Shown: positions 8,881 to 16,221 of the stretch, in pieces
Position numbering within the stretch: position 1 is the stretch's first letter
Layout: the number at the start of each line of letters is the position of its first letter
Source of the DNA: CAIUVD01 sp044338255
GTDB taxonomy: Bacteria > Planctomycetota > UBA11346
Direction: 5' to 3'
NCBI GenBank assembly: GCA_044338255.1
Contig: JBIILZ010000037.1
Coordinates: 1-32,681 of the forward strand
Length of the DNA stretch: 32,681 nt
Notes under the pieces: model-generated
The model's input: only the letters and a program-made list of their open reading frames with translations
Database searches by the model: none
Told to the model about the DNA's origin: nothing
Position numbers and translations under genes: made by a program

Positions 8881-9124
8881 TTCATTGAGCTCGGCATCAA
8901 CCAGGGTGACGAAATAGGACTGTAACCACCGGGTGATGCCGGGCTGTATCTGGCCCCCGCTGGGCCGGTGGCAGCCCTCCGTTGGCCTATCTCTTAGGGG
9001 AGGGTCGTGCTCTTGCATGAATCCTGTACGCTGTTCGACCCGCTCTTGGCGGCGGCGGTCGGCGTGATCGCCTGGGACGACGGCAATCGATTGCGTCACC
9101 CGTTCCGACGCGAGCCTGTAGCTC
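8881..9124. other. pgk-galE intergenic region with two potential stems
   Basis: No gene is visible. CCACCGG (8926-8932) pairs with CCGGTGG (8965-8971), and CCCTCC (8975-8980) pairs with GGAGGG (8999-9004). Neither is followed by a T-run, so no intrinsic terminator is called. GGCCTATCTC at 8984-8993 is identical to 135-144, part of the palindromic repeat. Confidence 0.4.
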
Positions 9125-10156
9125 ATGTCCACCATCCTCGTTACCGGCGGCGCCGGTTACATCGGCACCCATACCGTCCTTGAATTGCTCAATGCCGGCC
9201 ACCACGTGGTGGTGGTCGACAATCTCGATAACAGCAGCACCGAAGGTCTGCGCCGGGTCGAACGCCTCACCGGCAAGACGGTCGATTTCCATCTCCTCGA
9301 CCTCCTTGATCGCGACGGTCTGGCGTTGGTCTTCAAGCGCCATCGCATCGATGCCGTGATCCACTTCGCCGGCCTCAAGGCGGTCGGCGAATCGGTGCAG
9401 CAGCCGCTGCGCTATTATCACAACAACCTTACCGGCACTCTGCACCTCCTCGAAGTGATGGGCGCGGCGGGCTGCAAAAACCTGGTGTTCTCAAGCTCGG
9501 CGACGGTCTACGGCGATCCCGAACGGATTCCCATTGTCGAAGAGCAGGCCTTGCGCACCACCAATCCGTATGGTGCCACCAAGCTCATGATCGAGGGCAT
9601 CTGCCGCGATCTGGCGAAGGCGGACCCGGCTTGGCACATCGTGCTGTTGCGCTATTTCAATCCCGTCGGCGCCCATGTCTCGGGTCAGATCGGCGAAGAC
9701 CCTTCCGGCATCCCCAACAATCTCATGCCGTTCATCATGCAGGTGGCGGTCGGCAAACGTCCGCAGCTGACGATCTTCGGCAACGATTGGCCGACCCCCG
9801 ACGGCACCGGGGTGCGCGACTACATCCACGTCGTCGATCTCGCGCTCGGGCATCTCGCGGCCCTGGCCAAGATTCCCGAGCTGCCGGGCTGCGTGGCGAT
9901 CAACCTCGGCACCGGCAAGGGCTACAGCGTGCTCGATATGGTCAAAGCCGCGTCGACGGCGGTGGGCCGTGATCTGCCTTACGTCTTCGCTGCCCGTCGT
10001 CCGGGCGACATCGCCGTCTGCTATTCGCAACCGACCTTGGCCAAGCAGCAGCTCGGCTGGGCGGCGACCCGCGGAATTGCCGAGATGTGCGCCGACCATT
10101 GGCGCTGGCAGCAGGGCAATCCTGAAGGATATGGCACTACGGCGAGCAAGGCATAG
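9125..10156 (+). CDS. galE: UDP-glucose 4-epimerase
   Basis: A 343-residue cytoplasmic enzyme that interconverts UDP-glucose and UDP-galactose, feeding galactose use and surface polysaccharide synthesis. It belongs to the extended short-chain dehydrogenases. The NAD-binding motif GGAGYIGTH lies at residues 8-16, the SSSATVYGD strand carries the catalytic Ser/Thr, and Y149-x3-K153 (YGATK) is the catalytic pair. Substrate-side phrases RYFNPVGAH, NNLMPFI and GTGVRDYIHVVDLA are all present. Length is standard. No ribosome-binding site is evident before the ATG. The gene reads in the same direction as pgk but is 244 bp away. Confidence 0.96.
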   Translation: MSTILVTGGAGYIGTHTVLELLNAGHHVVVVDNLDNSSTEGLRRVERLTGKTVDFHLLDLLDRDGLALVFKRHRIDAVIHFAGLKAVGESVQQPLRYYHNNLTGTLHLLEVMGAAGCKNLVFSSSATVYGDPERIPIVEEQALRTTNPYGATKLMIEGICRDLAKADPAWHIVLLRYFNPVGAHVSGQIGEDPSGIPNNLMPFIMQVAVGKRPQLTIFGNDWPTPDGTGVRDYIHVVDLALGHLAALAKIPELPGCVAINLGTGKGYSVLDMVKAASTAVGRDLPYVFAARRPGDIAVCYSQPTLAKQQLGWAATRGIAEMCADHWRWQQGNPEGYGTTASKA

Positions 10157-10165
10157 CTTCTGGCC

Positions 10166-10750
10166 ATGGCTGGTACTCCAACGAAGCTCGGCTCACGTCT
10201 GGCGGTGATCATGGTGGTCATCCCCATGCTCGCCCTGGCCTATTTCATCTCGCCGTTCTTCCTGCCGCGTTGGCGCTGGGAAAATCTCGCCTGGGATGAA
10301 TTGGCGCTGAAAATGGGCAAGCCCAGGGCGCAGCTGGAAAAGACCTATCAGGTCGTGGTCCGCTATGCCCCGCGCACCGACAGCGATCCTACGCCGTGGC
10401 AGATTCTCAGCTCCGAACCGCTTTATGATCCGGAAAATGACGAGCCGAATCATATGGTGCGGGTGACCTTGATCAGCGATCGCAGCGGTGAGGCGCCATC
10501 GAAATTGCGCCTCGGCAGCGGCAATTATCGTGACCTGTTCTTCACGGGTACGGTCTGGCGGCTGCCGCCGGGAACCTTGGGATTCAACAAATTTCATCCG
10601 CTGGTGGTGTATGATGGGTACTCTTTCGAGAAATTGGAGAGCAACGCGGCGTACCGCTGGTCTGGTGAAATGAAGGAAACCGAGAAATGGACCTCGGACG
10701 ATGCCGATATCGAAGATGGCATCAATAAAATCGGCGAAAACGAACCATAA
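10166..10750 (+). CDS. Unknown membrane-anchored protein
   Basis: I do not recognise this 194-residue protein. An N-terminal hydrophobic segment (about residues 11-31, LAVIMVVIPMLALAYFI) would act as a signal anchor, leaving a soluble, charged domain outside the cytoplasm. That domain contains aromatic-rich phrases (WRWENLAWDELALKMGK and FFTGTVWRLPPGTLG) and an acidic tail. The start is 9 bp after the galE stop, so it is probably co-transcribed with galE. Codon use is like the surrounding genes, which supports it being real. Confidence 0.7.
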   Translation: MAGTPTKLGSRLAVIMVVIPMLALAYFISPFFLPRWRWENLAWDELALKMGKPRAQLEKTYQVVVRYAPRTDSDPTPWQILSSEPLYDPENDEPNHMVRVTLISDRSGEAPSKLRLGSGNYRDLFFTGTVWRLPPGTLGFNKFHPLVVYDGYSFEKLESNAAYRWSGEMKETEKWTSDDADIEDGINKIGENEP

Positions 10751-10761
10751 GCTGGTCAACG

Positions 10762-11055
10762 ATGGGCTTCCTCTTCCGTCGCCGCAGCACGCGGCGAGTC
10801 GATGATGTTCTGGACGTACCTGGACCAGCGCGTTGCGTGGCGGCGGTCGCCGCCCTGACGGCGCTGGCCGCCGATCCCCAGCGCATCGCGCGCGAGTGGG
10901 ATCGTTGCGAGCTGCCCCTGGTGCACGCCCTACCCGACTGCCCACCTGCGACCAAGGCACCCTTGCGCCGCGCGCTCGAGGACTGCGCCGGCGCCTGCCG
11001 CAATCGCGAGATTGCCCGGCGGATCATGGTGGTGCGCGATTCCTTGTTGGCATAG
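10762..11055 (+). CDS. Unknown small protein with four cysteines
   Basis: A 97-residue protein that I do not recognise. It is alanine- and arginine-rich, predicted helical, with no signal peptide or membrane span. Four cysteines (RCVAA, RCELP, DCPPA, DCAGACRN) include a C-x3-C pair near the C-terminus, which could bind metal but may be chance. It begins 11 bp after the preceding gene and ends 18 bp before proA, so it is likely part of the same transcript. The reverse frame is also open, hence moderate confidence. Confidence 0.55.
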   Translation: MGFLFRRRSTRRVDDVLDVPGPARCVAAVAALTALAADPQRIAREWDRCELPLVHALPDCPPATKAPLRRALEDCAGACRNREIARRIMVVRDSLLA

Positions 11056-11073
11056 CTCGCTACAGTTGGCGTC

Positions 11074-12429
11074 ATGAGCGCCGCCAGCGAATCCACGATC
11101 AGCACGTCCACGATCAGCACGTCCACGATCAGCACGTCCACGATCAGCACGTCCACCGCCAACGAACCGATGCTGCTTGCGCAGGTCGATGAGTTGTGCC
11201 GTCGCGCCCGCCCGGCAGCGGCGAGCGTGGCGGTGCTTTCCGATCAGCAGCGGCAACGCGCCTTGCTCGCCGCCGCTGATTCCTTGGCGGCGCATGCCGA
11301 GTCCATCCGTACCGCCAATGCCCGCGATCTGGCGCAGGCCCAGCGCGATGGTTTGGCGGCGGTGACCATCGAGCGCCTGCGCCTCGATGGCAAGCGCCTC
11401 GATGCGGTCATCTCCGACCTGCGCGCGGTCGCCAGCCTCCCCGATCCGGTCGGCCGGGTGCTCGATTCCTTCACCATCGCCGAGGGCGTGCAGACGCAGA
11501 AGATCGCCGTGCCCATCGGCGTCGTGGCCTGCATCTTCGAGAGCCGTCCGAATGTCACCGTCGATGTCGCTGGACTTTGCCTGCGCTCGGGAAACGCCTG
11601 CATCCTCCGTGGCGGCAAGGAGGCCGTGCACAGCAATCGCGCCCTCGCCGAGGCCTTCCGCGCCGGCTTGACGGCGGGCGGCTTCCCCGCCGACGCCGTG
11701 CAGCTGGTGCAGGACCAGGATCGCGCCCTGATCCCGCTGCTGCTCGCCCGCGAGGACGCCATCGACATCGTCATCCCCCGTGGCGGCGAGTCCCTCATCC
11801 GCGCCGTGGTGGCGTGCTCGAAGGTGCCGGTGATCAAGCACGACAAGGGCGTGTGCTCGGTCTACGTGCATGCGGCTGCCGATCTCGCCATGGCCGAGGC
11901 GATCATCCTCAACGGCAAGGTCCAGCGCCCTGGCGTATGCAATGCCATCGAGCATATCCTCGTCGACCGCGCCATCGCCGCTGTCGCACTGCCGCGCCTG
12001 GGGTCCGCCTTGCGCGCGGCGGGCGTCGAGCTGCGTGCGGATAGCGAGGCCCTGGCGTTTTTACCGGCGGGTACGCAGGCGGCGAGCGAAGCCGATTGGT
12101 CGACGGAATACCTCAGCCTGATTCTGGCGGTGAAGATCGTCACCGATGTCGCCGAGGCCGTGGCCTTCACCAATCGCTACGGCAGCCATCACAGTGACAG
12201 CATCGTCACCGCTGAGCCGGCGGTGGCCGAACGCTATCTGCGCGAGGTCGACAGCGCCTGCGTCTATCACAACGCCTCGACGCGTTTCACCGACGGCGGA
12301 CAGTTCGGCTTCGGAGCCGAGGTCGGCATCAGCACCAATCGCCTGCACGCGCGCGGGCCGATGGGGCTGGCCGAGCTGTGCACGTATAAGTACGTCTGCC
12401 GTGGCCAGGGTCAGGTGCGTCAGGGATGA
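11074..12429 (+). CDS. proA: Glutamate-5-semialdehyde dehydrogenase
   Basis: Gamma-glutamyl phosphate reductase, the second step of proline synthesis from glutamate. The protein is 451 residues from the ATG at 11074. Family marks are PIGVVACIFESRPNVTVD, LRSGNACILRGGKE, RGGESLI and the catalytic cysteine C289 in QRPGVCNAIEH, followed by the RFTDGGQFGFGAEVGIST signature near the end. The N-terminus carries a 15-bp tandem repeat (TISTS units, residues 7-26) that normal ProA lacks. An internal ATG at 11170 (MLLAQVDEL) matches where ordinary ProA proteins begin, so the repeat is either a real N-terminal extension or 5' leader. Neither start has a clear ribosome-binding site. Its stop overlaps the next start as ATGA. 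No proB is adjacent. Confidence 0.95.
   Translation: MSAASESTISTSTISTSTISTSTISTSTANEPMLLAQVDELCRRARPAAASVAVLSDQQRQRALLAAADSLAAHAESIRTANARDLAQAQRDGLAAVTIERLRLDGKRLDAVISDLRAVASLPDPVGRVLDSFTIAEGVQTQKIAVPIGVVACIFESRPNVTVDVAGLCLRSGNACILRGGKEAVHSNRALAEAFRAGLTAGGFPADAVQLVQDQDRALIPLLLAREDAIDIVIPRGGESLIRAVVACSKVPVIKHDKGVCSVYVHAAADLAMAEAIILNGKVQRPGVCNAIEHILVDRAIAAVALPRLGSALRAAGVELRADSEALAFLPAGTQAASEADWSTEYLSLILAVKIVTDVAEAVAFTNRYGSHHSDSIVTAEPAVAERYLREVDSACVYHNASTRFTDGGQFGFGAEVGISTNRLHARGPMGLAELCTYKYVCRGQGQVRQG
11092..11156 (+). repeat. 15-bp tandem repeat, 4.3 copies, at the proA start
   Basis: Four exact copies of TCCACGATCAGCACG at 11092-11151, then TCCAC. The array lies between the two possible proA starts. 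It keeps frame and reads TISTS if translated. Confidence 0.95.
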
Positions 12430-13229
12430 CGGCGCAGCTGCGGGTTGGCTGCTGGGCATTCACCGCCAGTGCCGAGGTGGCGAGCAACGCCGCTGAGATC
12501 CGCCGGGGTATCGCGGCCGCGGCGGCCGCCGGAGTACGCGTGCTGCTGACCCCGGAATGCGCCCTCACCGGCTATCCCGGGGCGGTACGTGCGGATTTTA
12601 CCGATCTCAATGTCTGCGCCCTGGCCGAGCACGAGGAACGGCTGCTCGCCGAGGCCGAGCGCGTCGGCGTGGTCCTGATCCTGGGTACGGCCTCGCCCAC
12701 CGGCAGTCCGCCAGGGAAAGGCAGTTGGACCAACGAGGCGGTGGCGCTGACTGCACGCTATCGCAAGCGCTGTCTGACCCCCGGCGATACTGCCTGCTTC
12801 ACTGCCGGCAGCGAGCCGGCGGTGCTCACCGTCGATGGTTGGCGTCTGGGTTTGGCGATCTGCTACGATCTGCGCTTCCCCGATGTCTGGAGCGACCTCG
12901 CGCGACTCGCGGTCGATGCCAACCTAGTGCTCGCGCATATGGCCGGCAGCGATCTTGAGCCGGGCACCAAGGCGGCGGTGATTCCGGCGTTTTGCGCGGT
13001 GCGCGCCGCCGAAACCGCGACTCCGCTGGTGCTCGCCAATACCGCCGCCGCGGATCGCTGGCTGGACTCGGCAACGTGGGATGCCCGGGGCGTGCAGGGC
13101 GCGCGCGCAGCGTCCGGACTGCTGGTGATCGAGCTCGCCCGGCGCACGGACTATGCTCCGTGGTACGGCGGTTTGCGCTCGACCTATCTGCAGCGTGATC
13201 TGCAGCGTGATCTGCAGCGTGCACGCTGA
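12426..13229 (+). CDS. Carbon-nitrogen hydrolase (nitrilase superfamily)
   Basis: A 267-residue cytoplasmic hydrolase with the family's Glu-Lys-Cys triad: E44 in LTPECALTGYP, K114 in YRKRCLTPGD and nucleophile C146 in AICYDLRFP. Such enzymes cleave amides or nitriles; the substrate cannot be read from sequence. The general form resembles omega-amidase/Nit2-like members. It overlaps proA by 4 bp (ATGA), so the two are translated together and it could act on a nitrogen compound of glutamate metabolism, though this is inference. The last residues (LQRDLQRDLQRAR) come from a 12-bp tandem repeat and fall outside the conserved domain. Confidence 0.87.
   Translation: MTAQLRVGCWAFTASAEVASNAAEIRRGIAAAAAAGVRVLLTPECALTGYPGAVRADFTDLNVCALAEHEERLLAEAERVGVVLILGTASPTGSPPGKGSWTNEAVALTARYRKRCLTPGDTACFTAGSEPAVLTVDGWRLGLAICYDLRFPDVWSDLARLAVDANLVLAHMAGSDLEPGTKAAVIPAFCAVRAAETATPLVLANTAAADRWLDSATWDARGVQGARAASGLLVIELARRTDYAPWYGGLRSTYLQRDLQRDLQRAR
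13188..13220 (+). repeat. 12-bp tandem repeat, 2.75 copies, at a gene's 3' end
   Basis: CTGCAGCGTGAT twice, then CTGCAGCGT, encoding LQRD units at the C-terminus of the nitrilase-family protein. Each copy contains a CTGCAG palindrome. Confidence 0.9.
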
Positions 13230-13303
13230 GAGAGTCTGACTCATGTCGTTTGCCCGTCTTCACTCCCTCTTGAACTCTTCCGCTAAATAGGTGGGCCCGT
13301 GCC

Positions 13304-13726
13304 ATGTCGATCCTGCAAACCCAAGCCCGACTCGTCGCGGAATACCAGGCCCTCCCGGATTGGGAATCGCGCTATCAGAAGATCATCGCCCTCGGCCGGG
13401 CGCTGCCGCCGCTGCCAGAGGAATTCCGCACTGATGGCAACAAAGTTCGCGGTTGTTCCTCGACGGTGTGGTTGCACGCCACCCATGCGGGCGAGCGCAT
13501 CGTCTTCCATGCCGACAGCGATGCCGCCATCCCCAAGGGCTTGGTGGCGCTGCTGCTCCAGGTGTATTCTGGGCAGCCGGCGAAGGCCATCCTCGGCGCT
13601 CCGCCGGAATTCATCGAAGAGCTGGGGCTTAATCAGAATCTGTCCCCGAATCGCGCCAATGGCCTGACCTCGATGGTCAAGCAGCTGATGGCCTATGCCG
13701 TAGCTTTGAACGCGCGTGGTGCATGA
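13304..13726 (+). CDS. sufE: SufE-type sulfur acceptor
   Basis: A 140-residue protein matching SufE, which accepts persulfide sulfur from the SufS cysteine desulfurase and passes it on for Fe-S cluster assembly. The acceptor cysteine is C51 in VRGCSSTVW, the same position as in E. coli SufE. Other landmarks are the N-terminal YQKIIALGRALPPLP and the C-terminal SPNRANGLTSMVKQ. Length is typical. AGGTGG about ten bases upstream may serve as ribosome-binding site. The stop overlaps the next gene's start (ATGA). No other suf gene is in the window, though a ferredoxin that needs a cluster lies two genes on. Confidence 0.93.
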   Translation: MSILQTQARLVAEYQALPDWESRYQKIIALGRALPPLPEEFRTDGNKVRGCSSTVWLHATHAGERIVFHADSDAAIPKGLVALLLQVYSGQPAKAILGAPPEFIEELGLNQNLSPNRANGLTSMVKQLMAYAVALNARGA

Positions 13727-14373
13727 GCAGCGCCCCGCTCCTGGTCCATGATCTCGTCGTCAGCGGCACGCCCACGCGCTGGGTGATGGTCCTTCACGGT
13801 CTCGGTGACAGCAAGGAAGGTTGGAAGCCGGTCGCCGATTACCTCGCCCTGCCCGTCACCGGATGGATCTTCGTGCAGGCCCCGGATTGCTATTACGACG
13901 GCTGGTCGTGGTTCGATCTGCGTCTGCCTGATCCGCTCCCGGATTACACCCAGGTCCTGCGTAGCCGCACGCGCCTGCGCGAATTGCTGACCCATCTCGA
14001 GGCCACTCGTGGCATCGCCTGCGAAAACCTCACGCTCATGGGTTTCAGCCAAGGCTGCCTGATGACCATGGAAGTCGGGCTGACGCATGAACGGCCTTTC
14101 GCCGGCCTCGTCGGGATCAGCGGCTGGGTCGCCAATATCGAGGCCTATCCGGGGGCGTTCGGTACCGCTGCCGATCAACAGCGCATCTTCATGACTCATG
14201 GCACCGCCGATCAGGTGATTCCGATCGCGGTCACCCGACCGCAGGCGCGACGCTTGCAGGGGCTGGGCCTCGATCTGACGTGGCGCGAATATGCCAAGGC
14301 CCATGGGCTGGATACCGAATCCGAGCTGGGCGAGATCCGGGATTTCATCCTCGGCGCGGACGCGGCACTCTAG
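13723..14373 (+). CDS. Alpha/beta hydrolase, phospholipase/carboxylesterase family
   Basis: A 216-residue cytoplasmic esterase of the YpfH/acyl-protein-thioesterase-like family. The fold is marked by VLHGLGDSKEGW (oxyanion strand), the nucleophile elbow GFSQG with S109, D163 in HGTADQVIP and H194 in YAKAHGLD. An aromatic patch CYYDGWSWFDL follows the second strand, as is usual in this family. The natural substrate is unknown. It is translationally coupled to sufE by a 4-bp overlap and is followed closely by a short tandem repeat. Confidence 0.88.
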   Translation: MSSAPLLVHDLVVSGTPTRWVMVLHGLGDSKEGWKPVADYLALPVTGWIFVQAPDCYYDGWSWFDLRLPDPLPDYTQVLRSRTRLRELLTHLEATRGIACENLTLMGFSQGCLMTMEVGLTHERPFAGLVGISGWVANIEAYPGAFGTAADQQRIFMTHGTADQVIPIAVTRPQARRLQGLGLDLTWREYAKAHGLDTESELGEIRDFILGADAAL

Positions 14374-14379
14374 TTGCAC

Positions 14380-14412
14380 TCTGGCCGAACTCTGGCCGAA
14401 CTCTGGCCGAAC
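14380..14412. repeat. 11-bp tandem repeat, 3 copies, intergenic
   Basis: Three exact copies of TCTGGCCGAAC begin six bases after the esterase stop codon. The rest of the gap to the ferredoxin holds a possible promoter. Confidence 0.95.
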
Positions 14413-14476
14413 CATAGCCGCGCTGCATGGGCGGTGATGGCGAATCCGATGTCGATAGCGTCAACCAAGGGATAGC

Positions 14477-14504
14477 TTGATCGCTGTCTGACCTACGCTT
14501 GAAT
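14477..14504 (+). promoter_or_regulatory. Putative ferredoxin promoter
   Basis: TTGATC (14477-14482), 16 bases, TTGAAT (14499-14504); each hexamer matches the sigma-70 consensus at four of six positions. It would start transcription about 23 bases before the gene. Confidence 0.3.
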
Positions 14505-14533
14505 CTTGCCCCCGGTCGCTGAAGGAGCTGCAC

Positions 14534-14788
14534 ATGGCTATCACCAAAGTTTGGATCGAAGACGGCTGCATCGTTTGCAATGCCTGCGAAACAACCGCCC
14601 CCGAAGTCTTCTCGGTTACCGAGGAGACCTGCAAGATCCGCGCGGAAGTCCGCGTCGATGGTCTGTTCACGCCGAACTTGGAAGAACGCGCGCCGCTCAG
14701 CGGCAGCATCGGTACGGAATTGGCCGACCAGATCCAGGAAGCCGCTGAAGGCTGCCCGGTGGAAGTCATTAAGTTCGAGAAGGTCTAA
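14534..14788 (+). CDS. Small [4Fe-4S] ferredoxin
   Basis: An 84-residue electron carrier. C12-x2-C15-x2-C18 and C74-P form a single [4Fe-4S] site; C33 is extra. Between the two halves lies an insert (residues about 34-62) that replaces the second cluster of bacterial 2[4Fe-4S] proteins, as in monocluster ferredoxins. GAAGGAG (14520-14526) is one of the clearest ribosome-binding sites in the window, suggesting high expression. The gene is followed by a decamer array and then an intrinsic terminator. The redox partner is not evident. Confidence 0.9.
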   Translation: MAITKVWIEDGCIVCNACETTAPEVFSVTEETCKIRAEVRVDGLFTPNLEERAPLSGSIGTELADQIQEAAEGCPVEVIKFEKV

Positions 14789-14809
14789 GCGCTCGATCCT
14801 CTCTACCGC

Positions 14810-14909
14810 AAGGAGCCGGGAAGAGCCGCAAGGAGCCGCGAGGATCAGCGAGGATCAGCGAGGATCAGCGAGGATCAGCAAGGAGCCGCGAGGATCAGCG
14901 AAGAATGGC
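14810..14909. repeat. 10-bp tandem array with two interleaved unit types
   Basis: Ten decamers in a row, of which the last is diverged. One type is AAGGAGCCGC and its variants (14810-14839 and 14880-14889); the other is GAGGATCAGC (four copies at 14840-14879, one at 14890-14899). It lies between the ferredoxin stop and its terminator, so it would be transcribed as 3' untranslated RNA. Confidence 0.93.
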
Positions 14910-14912
14910 GCG

Positions 14913-14944
14913 CACTCCTGACGTACTTCGTCAGGAGTGTTTTT
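14913..14944 (+). terminator. Intrinsic terminator of the ferredoxin transcript
   Basis: An 11-bp perfect stem (CACTCCTGACG with CGTCAGGAGTG), loop TACTT, then TTTTT at 14940-14944. The minus-strand csrA stop codon overlaps the T-run. On the minus strand the stem is not followed by a U-run, so it acts mainly on the plus strand. Confidence 0.93.
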
Positions 14945-15203
14945 ATTGCTTTGCCGCCACGTCGTCTGCCGGCGGCGCCTGGAACAGTCGGCGTAGAATC
15001 GCCGCCGCATCGGCCGGGGCGGCAGCAGCAGTGCGATTTTCGGCCTGGATTTCCAGGAACAATTCCTGGCGATACACCTGATGGTGGCGCGGGGCATTGA
15101 TGCCCAGACGTACCGTACCGTTTTTGGCGATGTCGAGGACGGTAATAGTAATGACCCCGTCGATGACGATGCTTTCAGTCAATTTACGGGTTAGGACTAG
15201 CAC
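14943..15203 (-). CDS. csrA: Carbon storage regulator CsrA
   Basis: A small RNA-binding dimer that blocks or stabilises target mRNAs at GGA motifs; in flagellated bacteria it represses flagellin translation. The conserved N-terminal half (MLVLTRKLTESIVID, ITITVLDI, VRLGINAP) and R45 in QVYRQEL are present. At 86 residues it is longer than the usual 60-75 because of an alanine-rich tail (residues 58-86). The start is GTG at 15203, with a weak AGG about eight bases upstream. It lies 21 bp downstream of fliW, in the order expected for a fliW-csrA operon. The stop overlaps the opposing ferredoxin terminator. Confidence 0.95.
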   Translation of the reverse strand: MLVLTRKLTESIVIDGVITITVLDIAKNGTVRLGINAPRHHQVYRQELFLEIQAENRTAAAAPADAAAILRRLFQAPPADDVAAKQ

Positions 15204-15224
15204 GGGCGACCTCGTTCGGCGGTA

Positions 15225-15740
15225 TTACTTGTGACGGGCCTTGATCGTGAGGTCGGCCAGATGGAACTGAATCGGAAGCTTATTATTCGTCAGCACCAGC
15301 TGTTTTGCCAAGCCGGTGCGGCGGCAGACGAGGATCGGGGCGCGCAGGTTGGTGCGGATCTTGGAAGGATCCTTTTCGAGCACGAGGACGGTATAGACCT
15401 CAATCTCGTTTTCATTGATCGAGCCGATATCGACGGCATCGGCGGCGCTGATTTCCATATCGACATCGATGCCGGCGGCGAACGGCGCCATCAGGCAGAA
15501 GGATACCAGCGGATCTTCCACCGACTGCAGCCAATGCAGCGGGCCTTCCTGGGTCTGGAAGGTGATGAAACGTTCGAGGTGATCGAAGCCGAGCAATGGC
15601 GAGACGAAGCGGAAGACGCTTGCCGCTGTCACCTGGCGCGGTCCGGAGACCTGCGTCTGGACGGTAATGAGTGGCTCATTGGCCGCGCCGCCGCCGGCAG
15701 AACTCAACGTGGTCGTGGTATCGCTGAACGTGGCGAGCAT
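15225..15740 (-). CDS. fliW: Flagellar assembly factor FliW
   Basis: A 171-residue protein that binds CsrA and flagellin in turn, so that flagellin made in excess releases FliW and CsrA shuts translation down (known in Bacillus). FliW signatures are FVSPLLGFDHLERFITFQ, PLHWLQSVEDPLVSFCLMAPF and the later VYTVLVLEKDPSKIRTNLRAPILV. It has an N-terminal extension of about 35 residues compared with the 150-residue form, rich in Thr, Ser and Gly. AGGAG lies seven bases before the ATG. The gene heads a two-gene operon with csrA and is divergent from the flagellar cluster. Confidence 0.93.
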   Translation of the reverse strand: MLATFSDTTTTLSSAGGGAANEPLITVQTQVSGPRQVTAASVFRFVSPLLGFDHLERFITFQTQEGPLHWLQSVEDPLVSFCLMAPFAAGIDVDMEISAADAVDIGSINENEIEVYTVLVLEKDPSKIRTNLRAPILVCRRTGLAKQLVLTNNKLPIQFHLADLTIKARHK

Positions 15741-15836
15741 GAGCGGCTCCTGTAAGAGGCATCTGCGGGGGGACTACGCACGCAGGATGCCAAGTCTGAG
15801 CATCGGTCGCCGACGGCGCCACTTGAGAAGCACCTT

Positions 15837-15856
15837 CTATCTCCGACAGGCTCCTC
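15837..15856. repeat. Fragment of the palindromic intergenic repeat
   Basis: CTATCTCCGACAG is identical to 138-150, and the following CTCCT-GA also matches with two differences. It lies in the divergent space between fliW and the small membrane protein gene, so it could instead be a shared regulatory site. Confidence 0.45.
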
Positions 15857-15895
15857 GATCGCCATTGGCACCCGGCGTGCGTTGGGTCAGGGGTC

Positions 15896-16204
15896 ATGGA
15901 AACCCACCTTCTTGCAATTCAGGCGAAGATCCTGCTCTGGACTGGACTGGGGTGGTTGGTGATTGGTTTGTATCTCGGTCAGGATCCCACGACAGTGGCC
16001 TGGAGGGCGGCCCTGGGGGCCTTCGCGGCGATGTGGTGCGTCGGCAAACTCCTGCATCAAGTCGCAGGGGTCATCGAGGAGGCCGCCGCCGCCCATGCCA
16101 CGGAACAGCAGCTGGCGGCTGAAAAGGCCGCTGAAAAACCGCCTGGCAAAGGCCTCGGTGGGGGTCAATCCGGAACTTCCGGCGCAGCTGGCGCACGGCG
16201 ATAA
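15896..16204 (+). CDS. Small membrane protein at the head of the flagellar cluster
   Basis: A 102-residue protein that I do not recognise. It has two likely membrane helices (about residues 10-28 and 38-56), then a helical, alanine- and glutamate-rich tail ending in a flexible Gly/Ser stretch. It begins just after a GGGTCAGGGG purine-rich site and ends 17 bp before the sigma-28 gene, so it is probably in the same operon. Small membrane proteins of unknown role do occur in flagellar loci; a link to basal-body or export function is inference from position only. Confidence 0.65.
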   Translation: METHLLAIQAKILLWTGLGWLVIGLYLGQDPTTVAWRAALGAFAAMWCVGKLLHQVAGVIEEAAAAHATEQQLAAEKAAEKPPGKGLGGGQSGTSGAAGARR

Positions 16205-16221
16205 GATAGGGTAGACTGAAA

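Noticed and set aside
14810..14899. CRISPR-like array
   Set aside because: The units are directly adjacent with no spacers and no cas genes are in the window. The same holds for the other arrays.
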